A stretch of 64,000 nt of DNA, taken from assembly GCF_013376005.1 (NCBI RefSeq), contig NZ_JABMJK010000009.1, forward strand, positions 223,453 through 287,452. The letters run 5' to 3'. Positions 8,068 through 16,693 of this stretch are shown piece after piece. A program made the position numbers and the translations under genes. Every line of letters begins with the position of its first letter. Within the stretch, counting starts at the first letter, position 1. The notes under the pieces are model-generated. The model worked only from the letters and a program-made list of their open reading frames with translations, was not told where the DNA came from and ran no database searches. Origin of the DNA: Duganella sp. SG902. Its GTDB lineage: Bacteria > Pseudomonadota > Gammaproteobacteria > Burkholderiales > Burkholderiaceae_D.

Positions 8068-9201
8068 CTACTCCTTGCCGGGGTCGTGCGACAGCACCAC
8101 CTTGTAGCCTTCCGGCGCCACCGAGGTATCAAAAGGATAGTTGGCGAGGTTTTGCTGGTCCAGCATGCCCAGCTTGATGAGCACGGTATGCGGCAGCTCC
8201 TTGGTGCGTCCCTCCAGCAGGTTGACCGCCGCGTTGATCGCCACCCGCGCCTGGCTCACGCCCTTGGTGTCGGCGGCGGCATAGATGTCCTTGCTGCGCA
8301 CCAGGTGGGCGATCTCGCTGGTCAGGTCGTAGGCCACCACGCGGACGCGCCCGTCCAGCCCGGCCGCCTTGATCGGCCCCAGCGCGGCCGGCGCGCAGCC
8401 GGTGCAGCCGAGCAGGTAATCGAGCCGGTTGCCGTGCCGCGCCAGGATGCGCCCGGCCAGCTGCGCCTGCAGGCCGCGCTCGCTGTCGCCGTAGCGGATG
8501 TCCAGGATGTTGACCTCGATCGGCGCCTCCTGCGCGGCGATGCGCGTGCCATCCACCTCGCCCTTGACCCAGCCCGCCCCCATCGGTCCCGGCAGCAGGG
8601 CGATGTTGATCGACTTCAGGCCGCGCTGCTGGGCGTCGCGGATGGCCCAGCGCGTGGCCTCCAGGCCCATCGCGCGCAGCGAGGTGGTGACCTTGAGATT
8701 CAGGTCGTCGCTGCGGCTGTCGTTGGCCAGCTCCAGCACCGGGATGCCCGCCGCGCGGGCGCGGGCGATCGAGTGGTTGTTGGCCGTCATGCTGATCGGC
8801 GAAATCACGATGGCGTCGTATTTGGCGGCGATGGCCTCGTCCATCTTTTGCAGCTGGCCCTGCAGGTCATCGTAGCCGGTGGCGGGCAGGATGTCGGCCG
8901 CCACGCCGAGCCGGCGCGCCTCGCTGATCACGCCGTAGGCGCAGCCGCTCCAGTAGGGGTCCTTCAGGTGCGGGAACAGGAAGGCGATGCGCCAGCGTTT
9001 GCTCGCGTGCGCGGCCGGCGCGTACAGTCCCGGTACCACGCGGCCGCTGGCCAGCGCGTCATCGGCGGTGCCGTTGGCCTGCAGTGGCCGGAAGATCGAC
9101 GTCACCGGGATCGGCGCGAACTTGGGCGCCTGCTGCGCCAGCGCCGGCACGCCAACACAGCATGCGGCCAAGAGGGATAGGCTTGCGTGGAGCTTCTTCA
9201 T
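8068..9201 (-). CDS. TorT-like periplasmic sugar-type binding protein
   Basis: 377 residues with a signal peptide (residues 1-22, ending PALAQQ). It is a Peripla_BP_4/TorT-like fold: RIAFLFPHLKDPYWSGCAYG, YDAIVISPISMTANN and VAYDLTSEIAHLV follow the two-lobe binding-protein pattern. TorT itself senses TMAO with the TorS kinase, but relatives bind diverse ligands. No permease or ATPase is adjacent, so a sensory role is as likely as uptake. Its ATG overlaps the stop of the upstream binding-protein gene (ATGA). Confidence 0.75.
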   Translation of the reverse strand: MKKLHASLSLLAACCVGVPALAQQAPKFAPIPVTSIFRPLQANGTADDALASGRVVPGLYAPAAHASKRWRIAFLFPHLKDPYWSGCAYGVISEARRLGVAADILPATGYDDLQGQLQKMDEAIAAKYDAIVISPISMTANNHSIARARAAGIPVLELANDSRSDDLNLKVTTSLRAMGLEATRWAIRDAQQRGLKSINIALLPGPMGAGWVKGEVDGTRIAAQEAPIEVNILDIRYGDSERGLQAQLAGRILARHGNRLDYLLGCTGCAPAALGPIKAAGLDGRVRVVAYDLTSEIAHLVRSKDIYAAADTKGVSQARVAINAAVNLLEGRTKELPHTVLIKLGMLDQQNLANYPFDTSVAPEGYKVVLSHDPGKE

Positions 9202-10022
9202 GGTCCGGCCCTGTGTTTTTCGCCGCATGCCGCCGGCGCGCGCGACGCGCTGTCGCCGAGCGGCACCAGCACGCCATTGCGCGCGCCCAGCCGCGCCAGT
9301 TCGCCCGAGCGCACCATCTCGTTGAACAGGGCGTTGTAGCGCTCGCGCACCGCGCTGAATTTGGGATCGCGCGGGAAGGCCAGGTAGCCGTCCAGCTGCG
9401 CGATGTCGGGGCACAGCACCGTCAGCGACTCGCCCAGGTGCAGGCTGTCGATCAAGCCGGTGCTGTTGCGTTCATTGGAGGCCAGCAGGTCGACCCGGCC
9501 CAAGGCCAGCATCTGCAGGCCGTTTTCCAGTTGCGTCACTCCGCTGACATCGAGCTGTGGGCGCGCCGCCTCGAACTGCGCGCCGTAATGCCAGCCACGC
9601 ACGGCGGCGATGCGGCGCGACTTCAGCGCCGCCAGGTCGCCATGCCATGGCGGCTCGGTATCGCGGCGCGCGTAGAACACCATGCGGTCGCGGTAAAACG
9701 CCTGATCGAGGAAGGCAAAGCGCAGCAGGCGCTCCGGCGATTTATAGGGGCCGACCAGGATATCGGCCTGCGCCCGCTCCACCATCGCTTGCGCGCGCGG
9801 CCAAGGATACAGCTGGAAGCGGATGGTGTCGCCGGCGCGCGCGGCCAGTGTGCGCAGCACGTCCACGCCCAATCCCTGCCACTGGCCATCGCCCCCTTGC
9901 TCGAAGACGCGGCTGAACGTGGCGCCCACCGCCACCCTCTGCGCCGCATGGCCGGCCTGCGGCGCGCTCGCGCCCACGACGATGGCCAGCAGAAGAGAGG
10001 GGATCTTTCGCATAGCTTTCAT
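9198..10022 (-). CDS. Family 3 extracellular solute-binding protein
   Basis: 274 residues with a signal peptide ending GHAAQ. The SBP_bac_3 layout is clear: GLGVDVLRTLAARAGDTIRF, then YPWPRAQAMVERAQADILVG and a GLQMLALGRVDLLASNE hinge region. Known members bind amino acids or act as sensory inputs. It is translationally coupled to the TorT-like gene downstream, and neither has a permease nearby, which hints at a paired sensory input module for a regulator elsewhere. Confidence 0.8.
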   Translation of the reverse strand: MKAMRKIPSLLLAIVVGASAPQAGHAAQRVAVGATFSRVFEQGGDGQWQGLGVDVLRTLAARAGDTIRFQLYPWPRAQAMVERAQADILVGPYKSPERLLRFAFLDQAFYRDRMVFYARRDTEPPWHGDLAALKSRRIAAVRGWHYGAQFEAARPQLDVSGVTQLENGLQMLALGRVDLLASNERNSTGLIDSLHLGESLTVLCPDIAQLDGYLAFPRDPKFSAVRERYNALFNEMVRSGELARLGARNGVLVPLGDSASRAPAACGEKHRAGP

Positions 10023-10034
10023 ACTAGCACGGAG

Positions 10035-10952
10035 CTACCGCAAATACTGACGCAGGAATGCCACGCTTGCCTCCACCGTCGGTTCCAGCCAGGGGTCGAA
10101 GAGCCAGAACGAGTGCGGCGCGTCGGGCAGTATCAATTTATCATTGGCGACGCCGGCCTGCGTCATCTTCGCCATCATCTCCTCCCGCCCGGCCGAGAAG
10201 CGCGGCTGGCCGCTGCCGATGAACAGCATGGCCGGCATGCCGGGACGCACGTACTGGATCGGGGAAGCCTCGCGCCACAACGCGACCTGCTCGGCGTAGC
10301 GGCCGCCGAACCAGGCGCCGGCCGACGAGGGATTTTTCCTGGGATCGTCCTCGTAGCGCAGCGCCAGCGCGCTGGTGAAGTCGGACAGGCCGTCGATGTT
10401 GATGACCGCCTTCACGCCCTCCCCGGTCACGCCGGCCAGCGCGGCGATCTGGCCGCCGGCCGAACCGCCGGCCAGCGCCACGCGCCGCGGATCGATATGC
10501 AGTTCGGCCGCATGTTCGCGCACCCAGCGCACCGCCGCCTGCACGTCCCGCACCGCCGCCGGATAGCGCGCCTCGCCGGACAGGCGATAGCTGACCGTCA
10601 CCGCCGCGAACCCTTGCCGCGTCAGGCGCAACGCCATCGGCACGAACTCGGAGCGGTAGCCGGACTTCCAGCCGCCGCCATGCACGAACACCACCACCGG
10701 CAGCTGCTCGCCGGCCGGCAGGTAAGCATCCAGCTTCAGGCAGCGCGCGCCGTACTGCGCATACACCTGGTCCGCCACCTTGCGCACGCCTTCCGGCAGC
10801 GCGGCGTCGGCGATGCGGATTTGCGGATACTCGCCCGCCAGCTTGTCGTAGGTGTGGGCGGCGTCATAGGTGTTGGCGGGATCGGGGGGCGGCTCCACGC
10901 AGGGTTGCGTGGCGGCCAGCGCGGCGGCAAGAACGGCACTCGGGACGGGCAT
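10035..10952 (-). CDS. Secreted alpha/beta-hydrolase (esterase, BD-FAE-like)
   Basis: 305 residues. An N-terminal hydrophobic stretch may be a signal peptide. The oxyanion-hole motif VVVFVHGGGWKSGY and nucleophile elbow LAGGSAGGQIA (Ser in GGSAG) belong to the hormone-sensitive-lipase/carbohydrate-esterase group. The likely catalytic His is in PDAPHSFWLF. The ATG at 10952 follows GAGG; longer in-frame starts would run into the upstream terminator. Ester substrate unknown; proximity to sugar-uptake genes suggests acylated sugars. Confidence 0.8.
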   Translation of the reverse strand: MPVPSAVLAAALAATQPCVEPPPDPANTYDAAHTYDKLAGEYPQIRIADAALPEGVRKVADQVYAQYGARCLKLDAYLPAGEQLPVVVFVHGGGWKSGYRSEFVPMALRLTRQGFAAVTVSYRLSGEARYPAAVRDVQAAVRWVREHAAELHIDPRRVALAGGSAGGQIAALAGVTGEGVKAVINIDGLSDFTSALALRYEDDPRKNPSSAGAWFGGRYAEQVALWREASPIQYVRPGMPAMLFIGSGQPRFSAGREEMMAKMTQAGVANDKLILPDAPHSFWLFDPWLEPTVEASVAFLRQYLR

Positions 10953-10991
10953 TGAAACCTCGGCATGAAACACATGCCGCGAGTATGGCAT

Positions 10992-11028
10992 AAAAAAAAC
11001 CCCTCGGCCGGTGAAGGCGCGAGGGGTT
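10992..11028 (-). terminator. Rho-independent terminator of the TonB receptor gene
   Basis: On the minus strand, AACCCCTCG pairs with CGAGGGGTT (stem 10998-11006 / 11020-11028) across a 13-nt loop, followed by a run of eight T. It lies 45 bp past the stop codon of the TonB receptor and so separates it from the esterase. Confidence 0.9.
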
Positions 11029-11072
11029 GCTAAGACCACAGACAACACTGGACTACATGAAAAACTCTTTGC

Positions 11073-13529
11073 TTAGAACGAGCGGCCCACGTTGATGCCG
11101 AAGGTGCGCGGCGGCAGGTACTGCGCCTGCCACGGACCGTTGGCGTTCATGGCGCTGGTCTTGATCTTGCCGTCTTCGACGTTGCGGACGAAGGCGTCGA
11201 AGTACCACTTCGAGTTGGCGTCGTAACGCAGACCGATGTCGGTACGGTTGTAAGCCTTCTGGCGATCCGGCTCGCCCAGGTTGAACACGCTCAGCCAGCT
11301 GGACGTTTCGTAGTGGGTGCTGATGCGCGGGATCAGCGTGCCGTCGGCCAGCGCGAAGCTGTGCTGGTACTGCAGCTGGGCGCTGAACTTCGGCGCGTGC
11401 GGCATGGTGTTGCCGGTCACGTCCAGGCAGGTGCTGATGCCGACGATCGGGCAGGCCGGCAGCGCGTAGTCGTTACTGCCGCCGATCAGGTGCTTCAGCT
11501 CGGCGTGGGTGTAGGCGGCGGTGAACTGCACGCGGTCTTCCGGCGTGATCTTGGCGGCGATCTCGGTTTCCAGGCCCCACACGGTCGCGCCCTCGGCGTT
11601 GTTGGTGGCCAGGCCGCGGGTGCCGTCGGGATTGGTGACCGGCGCGCTGAACTGGAAGTCCTTGAACTTCGAGTAGTAGGCCGAATTGTTCATGCGCACT
11701 TTGCCGCCGAGGAAGGTCGACTTCGAACCGATCTCGTAGTTGGTCAGCGTCTCGGCGCCGTAAGGACGGCCGCCGTCCTGCAGGCCGCCCGACTTGTAGC
11801 CGGTCGATACCGAGGCGAACACCATATTGTTCTTGTCGATGTCGTAGGTCACGCGCGCCAGGCCGGTCAGCTTGTTGCCGCTGTAGCTGCCGCTGTTGAA
11901 CGAGTACGGGGTGAAGCCGTTGTTGCCGCCGGGGACCAGCGGGTTCATCGACGGGCTCACCGGCACCTGCGGCACGGTGTCGTAGTTGCTCCAGCCGTTG
12001 CCCAGGCCGCCGATGTTCTCGCGCTTGTCCGAGGTGTAGCGGAAGCCGCCGGTCAGGTGCCACTGGTCGCTCACGTTCCAGGTGGCCTGGCCGAAGGCCG
12101 CCTTCGAATCCACGGTTTCCTTCGGCTGGATGAAGGAACCCTGCCAGCTGACGGTGCCGATCTCGGTGCCGTTCATGATCGGGATGTCGAAGCGGATGCC
12201 GTTGTCCTCGTTGGCGTAGTACAGGCCCAGCAGCCAGTCGACGTCGCGTTTGCCGGTCGACATGATCTCCAGCTCATGGCTGTAGTTCTTGTACTTGGAC
12301 CAGACGGTGTTGTTGGCCTGGTAGCCGGCGTTGCCCGGGGCGCCCACAGTGGTGAAGCTGGTGGCCGGATTGGCGCCGCCATCCTGGTCGAAGGTCGAGG
12401 AACCGTTGAAGCGCGAGTAGCCGGCGATGTAGGCCAGCGCCACATCGTTGTTGATCTGGTAGTCGACGCGGCTGCGCACCGAGTTGGAATCGCGGTTGAC
12501 GTTGGGCGCGGTGTCGATCAGCGCCGACCAGAACTCCTGGCCCGGACGCTGCTGCTGCAGCAGGTTCATGTTGGGCGTGCCGCGGTCGACGTAGTGCTCG
12601 TACGCGATGTTCCACTTCAGGTCGGCCGATGGCTGCCACAGGAAGCTCAGGCGCACCGCGCTCTGGTCCTGGGCGTTGTACTTCTGGCCGTTGCGGATGT
12701 AGGAATTCTCGTTGATCGGCTTGAAGGTGACCGGATTCAGCGGGTGCTTGGCGTTCCACTCGGCGATCGCCGGCGCGGCGGCCGCCTGCTGGGCGGCCAG
12801 CGATGGAATCACCGGCGCCTGGTAGTCGACATAGCCGTCGTGCTGCTCGTGCACCACCGCCACGCGCATGGCGGCCGTGCTGCTCAGCGGGATGTTGAAC
12901 GCGCCGCGCGCGCCGACGCGGCTGTAGTTGCCGTAGCCGAGCTCGAAGTTGCCGGCGTTGCTGCCGATCTCGGGCTTCACGGTCTGCATGTTGACGGCGC
13001 CGACGGTCGAGTTACGGCCCCACAGCGTGCCTTGCGGGCCGCGCAGCACTTCGATCGCGTCCAGGTCGAATAGCAGCGCGGTCGCGCCTTCCGGACGCGG
13101 CGAGTACACGCCGTCCACGAAGGACGCCACTTCCGGGTCGGCGTACTCGGTCTTGGCCGAGTCGTTGCCGATGCCGCGCAGGGTCATGGTGATCACGCCG
13201 TGGTCACCCTGGCCGGTGGCCGAGAAGCCCGGCACCAGGTTGACCACGTCCTGGATGGTCTGGACATGGTTGTCGTCCAGCGCGGCCGCATTCAGCGCGG
13301 TCACGGCGACCGGGGTTTTCTGCAGCGAGGTGGTGCGCTTGGTAGCGGTAACAAACACTTCGGTGATTTTGCCGGCTTCCGCCGGTGCGGCCTGTTCAGC
13401 GGTCGGCGCAGCGGCGGCCTGGGCTTCTTCCGCGTGAGCTACATTGGTGCCGGCCACCAGGGCAAGGATGGCCATCGAGATTGGGGACAGCAGCAAGCGC
13501 TTCCCGGACTGCGGTACGTGGACGTTCAT
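11073..13529 (-). CDS. TonB-dependent outer-membrane receptor
   Basis: 818 residues. A signal peptide (to about residue 33, NVAHA), TonB-box-like EVFVTATKR, plug domain with TPVAVTALNAAALDD and TMTLRGIGNDSAK, then a beta-barrel ending FGINVGRSF with the C-terminal Phe expected of porin-like barrels. It imports a large ligand using TonB-ExbBD energy. Divergent from a tryptophan-halogenase-like gene across four LacI-type operators, and the same operator precedes the GH1 gene, so a plant beta-glucoside or oligosaccharide is the likely ligand. AAGGAG precedes the ATG. Confidence 0.93.
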   Translation of the reverse strand: MNVHVPQSGKRLLLSPISMAILALVAGTNVAHAEEAQAAAAPTAEQAAPAEAGKITEVFVTATKRTTSLQKTPVAVTALNAAALDDNHVQTIQDVVNLVPGFSATGQGDHGVITMTLRGIGNDSAKTEYADPEVASFVDGVYSPRPEGATALLFDLDAIEVLRGPQGTLWGRNSTVGAVNMQTVKPEIGSNAGNFELGYGNYSRVGARGAFNIPLSSTAAMRVAVVHEQHDGYVDYQAPVIPSLAAQQAAAAPAIAEWNAKHPLNPVTFKPINENSYIRNGQKYNAQDQSAVRLSFLWQPSADLKWNIAYEHYVDRGTPNMNLLQQQRPGQEFWSALIDTAPNVNRDSNSVRSRVDYQINNDVALAYIAGYSRFNGSSTFDQDGGANPATSFTTVGAPGNAGYQANNTVWSKYKNYSHELEIMSTGKRDVDWLLGLYYANEDNGIRFDIPIMNGTEIGTVSWQGSFIQPKETVDSKAAFGQATWNVSDQWHLTGGFRYTSDKRENIGGLGNGWSNYDTVPQVPVSPSMNPLVPGGNNGFTPYSFNSGSYSGNKLTGLARVTYDIDKNNMVFASVSTGYKSGGLQDGGRPYGAETLTNYEIGSKSTFLGGKVRMNNSAYYSKFKDFQFSAPVTNPDGTRGLATNNAEGATVWGLETEIAAKITPEDRVQFTAAYTHAELKHLIGGSNDYALPACPIVGISTCLDVTGNTMPHAPKFSAQLQYQHSFALADGTLIPRISTHYETSSWLSVFNLGEPDRQKAYNRTDIGLRYDANSKWYFDAFVRNVEDGKIKTSAMNANGPWQAQYLPPRTFGINVGRSF

Positions 13530-13585
13530 AAGTCTCCTTTGCGTAGCGATCGCCGAGGGGGAAGGGCGGTGCTACCATTTATCGT

Positions 13586-13662
13586 GGAAAACGATTTCAT
13601 ATTATGTGAAAACGATTTCATTTTTCTTGAAAACGTTTTCTGTGTTTGTGAAATCGATTTCA
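13586..13662. promoter_or_regulatory. Array of four LacI-type operators at 21-bp spacing
   Basis: Four 14-bp palindromes: 13586-13599 (GGAAAACGATTTCA), 13607-13620 (TGAAAACGATTTCA), 13628-13641 (TGAAAACGTTTTCT) and 13649-13662 (TGAAATCGATTTCA). Their central CG steps are each exactly 21 bp apart, two helical turns, so all sites face the same side of DNA. The array lies between divergent TonB-receptor and halogenase-like genes and would control both. Confidence 0.85.
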
Positions 13663-13673
13663 TAGTACATAAT
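13646..13673 (+). promoter_or_regulatory. Probable promoter of the halogenase-like gene
   Basis: TTGTGA (13646-13651), 16-bp spacer, CATAAT (13668-13673). The fourth operator of the array fills the -35/spacer region, so repressor binding there would block polymerase. The match is moderate; the transcript would have a leader of about 88 nt. Confidence 0.4.
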
Positions 13674-13767
13674 TCCGATCACCGATGTCAAATTAAAAAT
13701 TGTTGCAGCGTTGTATCGCCGGCCTCTTCCTTTTGCCGGAGCCCTGCCTACGGAGACCCTTCATAGT

Positions 13768-15342
13768 ATGAAAACGTTACCAAAAGATGGCATCAAGAAC
13801 GTCCTGATCGTCGGCGGCGGCACCGCCGGCTGGCTCACGGCCTGCTTTTTGGCCAGGCAACTGGGCACCGGCGCCGATGCCGGCGCGGTGCGGATCACCT
13901 TGGTGGAGTCGAAGGAAATCGGCATCATCGGCGTTGGCGAGGGCACCTTCCCGTCGATACGCGGCACCTTGGCCACCATCGGCATCGACGAGGCGCGCTT
14001 CATCCGCGAGTGCACCGGCACCTTCAAGCAGGGCATCCGCTTCAACCACTGGGTGCGCGAGCCGGGCGCCCCGGGCGCAGACCACTACTTCCATCCGTTC
14101 AGCCTGCCGAGCCAGCGGCCCGGCGGTCCGGAACTGCTGCCCTACTGGCTGCAGGGCGCGGCCGGCGAAGGCGTGGCGTTTGCCGCCGCCGCCACCATGC
14201 AGAAGCGCGTGGCCGACGCCTCGCACGCGCCCAAGCGCCCCGGCGACGCCGACTTCATGGGACCGCTGAACTACGCCTACCATTTCGACGCCGGCAAGTT
14301 CGCCGCCCTGCTCTCCACCCATGCGCAATCGCTCGGCGTGAAGCACGTGCAGGCGACCGTGGAGCGCGTGTCGCTGGACGCCGACGGCGCCATCGGCGCG
14401 GTGCACACCAGGGAGGAAGGCGAACTGACGGCCGACCTGTACATCGACTGCACCGGCTTCCGCGCGGCGCTGATCGGCGAGGCGCTGGGCTCCTCGTTCC
14501 GCAACATCAACGACGTGCTGTTTGTCGACCGCGCGCTGGCCATGCAAGTGCCGTACGACCAGCCGGACGCGCCGATTCCGTCCTACACCATCGCCAGCGC
14601 GCATGAGGCGGGATGGACCTGGGACATCGGCCTGCATGACCGCCGCGGCATCGGCTATGTGTACTCGAGCCGCTACACCGACGACACCCGCGCCGAGCAA
14701 ATCCTGCGCGGCTACATCGGCAAGCAGGCGGAAGGCCGCAACCCGCGCCAGCTCAAGCTGAACGTCGGCTACCGCGACCAGCATTGGGTGAAGAACTGCG
14801 TGGCGGTGGGCTTGTCGGGCGGCTTCCTGGAACCGCTGGAATCGTCGGGCATCGGCCTGATTGAAACGGCGGCCTACCTGGTCAGCTATCTGTTCCCGCA
14901 CGACGGCGACTTCGCGCCGGTGGCCAAGGTGTTCAACGAGATGATGAAGGCGCGCTACGAGCGCATCGTCGATTTCGTCAAGCTGCACTACTGCCTGACG
15001 CAGCGCAAGGACAACCAGTTCTGGATCGATAACGCCGATGCGGCCAGCATTCCGGATTCGCTCAAGGACAAGCTGGCCATGTGGCGCAAGCGCGCGCCGC
15101 ACCGCATGGACTTTGTGGTGGACTACGAGATGTATCCGCCATCTAGCTGGCAGTATGTGCTGTATGGGATGGAGTATCGGACCGACCTGTACGCCAACGG
15201 CAAGACGCTGCCGCGCATCGAGGAGGCGCGCAAGGAGTTCGCCATGATCGCGCAGATGTCGCAGCGCGCGCTGGCCGACTTGCCAAGCCACCGCGCCATG
15301 GTGCAATACCTGACACAGCGCGCCGAACGCAAAATCGCCTAA
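13768..15342 (+). CDS. Tryptophan-halogenase-like flavoprotein
   Basis: 524 residues, usual for PrnA/RebH-type enzymes. FAD-binding VGGGTAGW near the N-terminus, GIIGVGEGTFPSI, and the catalytic-type Lys in TGTFKQGIRFNHW are present. The halogenase WxWxIP motif appears as GWTWDIGL, with Trp residues kept but Ile-Pro replaced by Ile-Gly. Homologues often occur in TonB-receptor sugar loci of Proteobacteria, where their substrate is not known; here too it shares LacI-type operators with the receptor. The ATG at 13768 follows GGAGA. Confidence 0.85.
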   Translation: MKTLPKDGIKNVLIVGGGTAGWLTACFLARQLGTGADAGAVRITLVESKEIGIIGVGEGTFPSIRGTLATIGIDEARFIRECTGTFKQGIRFNHWVREPGAPGADHYFHPFSLPSQRPGGPELLPYWLQGAAGEGVAFAAAATMQKRVADASHAPKRPGDADFMGPLNYAYHFDAGKFAALLSTHAQSLGVKHVQATVERVSLDADGAIGAVHTREEGELTADLYIDCTGFRAALIGEALGSSFRNINDVLFVDRALAMQVPYDQPDAPIPSYTIASAHEAGWTWDIGLHDRRGIGYVYSSRYTDDTRAEQILRGYIGKQAEGRNPRQLKLNVGYRDQHWVKNCVAVGLSGGFLEPLESSGIGLIETAAYLVSYLFPHDGDFAPVAKVFNEMMKARYERIVDFVKLHYCLTQRKDNQFWIDNADAASIPDSLKDKLAMWRKRAPHRMDFVVDYEMYPPSSWQYVLYGMEYRTDLYANGKTLPRIEEARKEFAMIAQMSQRALADLPSHRAMVQYLTQRAERKIA

Positions 15343-15347
15343 CCCCA

Positions 15348-15426
15348 CGTCATTCCCGCGCAGGCGGGAATCCATGCTGAGCATCCCGGGAGGCGGTCTA
15401 TGGATTCCCGCCTTCGCGGGAATGAC
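15348..15426. repeat. REP-like pair, copy 1
   Basis: Two head-to-head hairpin units: CATTCCCGCGCAGGCGGGAAT at the left and its mirror ending CGCGGGAATGACC at the right, 21 bp apart. Located between convergent stop codons of the halogenase-like gene and an MFS permease, where it may also end transcription. Related copies are at 34189, 43304, 48371 and 59024. Confidence 0.85.
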
Positions 15427-15429
15427 CGG

Positions 15430-16572
15430 TCAGGCCTTGCGATCGGAGCCCAGCCTGGCGCTGGCGGCGATCAGCAGCATGAAGCAACCCAGTCCGCCAA
15501 AGGCCAGGTTCAAACTGGAGGCGTGCGCCACGAAACCAATCAACGCCGGACCGGCCAGTATACCGGCATACCCCAGCGTGGTCACCGCCGCAATCGCCAG
15601 GCTGGCCGGCATCGCATGCTGGTTGCCGGCCGCCGTGAACAAGATCGGCACCACGTTGGACGCACCCAGTCCCACCAGCACAAAGCCCACCAGCGCCAGC
15701 GGCACGTTCGGCGCCAGCACCGAAAGGAAGAAACCGGCCGCGCCGCACAAGCCGCCCAGCAACAGCACACGCTTGCCGCCCAGCTTGCGCACCACGCGGT
15801 CGCCGGTCAGGCGGCCCAGCGTCATCGCCACCGAGAACGCCGCGTAGCCGATGCCGGCGCGGCTGGCGTCCAGCCCCTGTTCCGTGTTCAGCAGCACCGC
15901 GCTCCAATCCAGGATCGCGCCCTCGGACAGGAACGACAGGAAGCACAATGCGCCGATGAAGATCACCGCGCCATGCGGCATCACGAATAGCGGCCCCTCG
16001 CGCGCCGGGCCATCGGCGCCATGCAGCATGTTCGGCGCCGCGATTGCCAGCAAGGCCGCCACCAGCAGCACGATCGCGACGGCCGACATGGTCGGCGTCA
16101 GCCCGCCCCACAGCATCAGCGCCATCAGGCCGGCGCCGACAAAGCCGCCGGCGCTGAACAAGCCGTGGAAGCCCGACATCAGCGAGCCGCCGCTCTCACG
16201 CTCGACGATCACCGCCTGCACATTCATCGCCACGTCCATGGTGCCGATCGAGGCGCCCACCGCGAACAGCGTGGCGCCCAACAGCAGCGGCGTCGGCGCA
16301 AACGCCAGCCCCGGCACGAACAGGCAGACCAGCGTGCCGGAGACCAGCATGACCAACCGGCAGCCGAGTCGCGCGGTCAGCATGCCGGTCAGCGGCATCG
16401 CCATCAGCGAACCGCCGCCAAGACACAACAGCAGCAGGCCCAGTTCCGCCTCGCCCAACGCCAGCCGCGCTTTCGCAAACGGCACCAGCGGCGCCCATGC
16501 CGCCATGGCCAGACCATTGGCCAGAAAAACCAGACGGGTAGATAAACGTTGCTGCGGTCCGACACGGGTCAT
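15430..16572 (-). CDS. MFS transporter (YbjJ-like)
   Basis: 380 residues, about 12 membrane segments. FLANGLAMAAWAPLVPFAKA at the start and the mid-protein SLMSGFHGLFSAGGFVGAGL resemble the YbjJ/fucose-permease-like MFS group. The ATG at 16572 is preceded by GGAGG. Substrate unknown; convergent with the halogenase-like gene, so not clearly part of that regulon. Confidence 0.82.
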   Translation of the reverse strand: MTRVGPQQRLSTRLVFLANGLAMAAWAPLVPFAKARLALGEAELGLLLLCLGGGSLMAMPLTGMLTARLGCRLVMLVSGTLVCLFVPGLAFAPTPLLLGATLFAVGASIGTMDVAMNVQAVIVERESGGSLMSGFHGLFSAGGFVGAGLMALMLWGGLTPTMSAVAIVLLVAALLAIAAPNMLHGADGPAREGPLFVMPHGAVIFIGALCFLSFLSEGAILDWSAVLLNTEQGLDASRAGIGYAAFSVAMTLGRLTGDRVVRKLGGKRVLLLGGLCGAAGFFLSVLAPNVPLALVGFVLVGLGASNVVPILFTAAGNQHAMPASLAIAAVTTLGYAGILAGPALIGFVAHASSLNLAFGGLGCFMLLIAASARLGSDRKA

Positions 16573-16693
16573 GCGCTTGCCTCCATGGATGAGGGCCACA
16601 GTATAGTCAATCGCGATCCATATGTGGGTGCACGAACATACCGGCCGCGCGCGGCAGCGCATGATGAACCTCACTTGAATAGAAGGAGCCATC

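Noticed and set aside
13586..13662. Possible short CRISPR array, because of regular 21-bp repeats
   Set aside because: Repeats are 14-bp palindromes with 7-bp spacers, far below CRISPR dimensions, no cas genes, and a matching single copy lies at another promoter.
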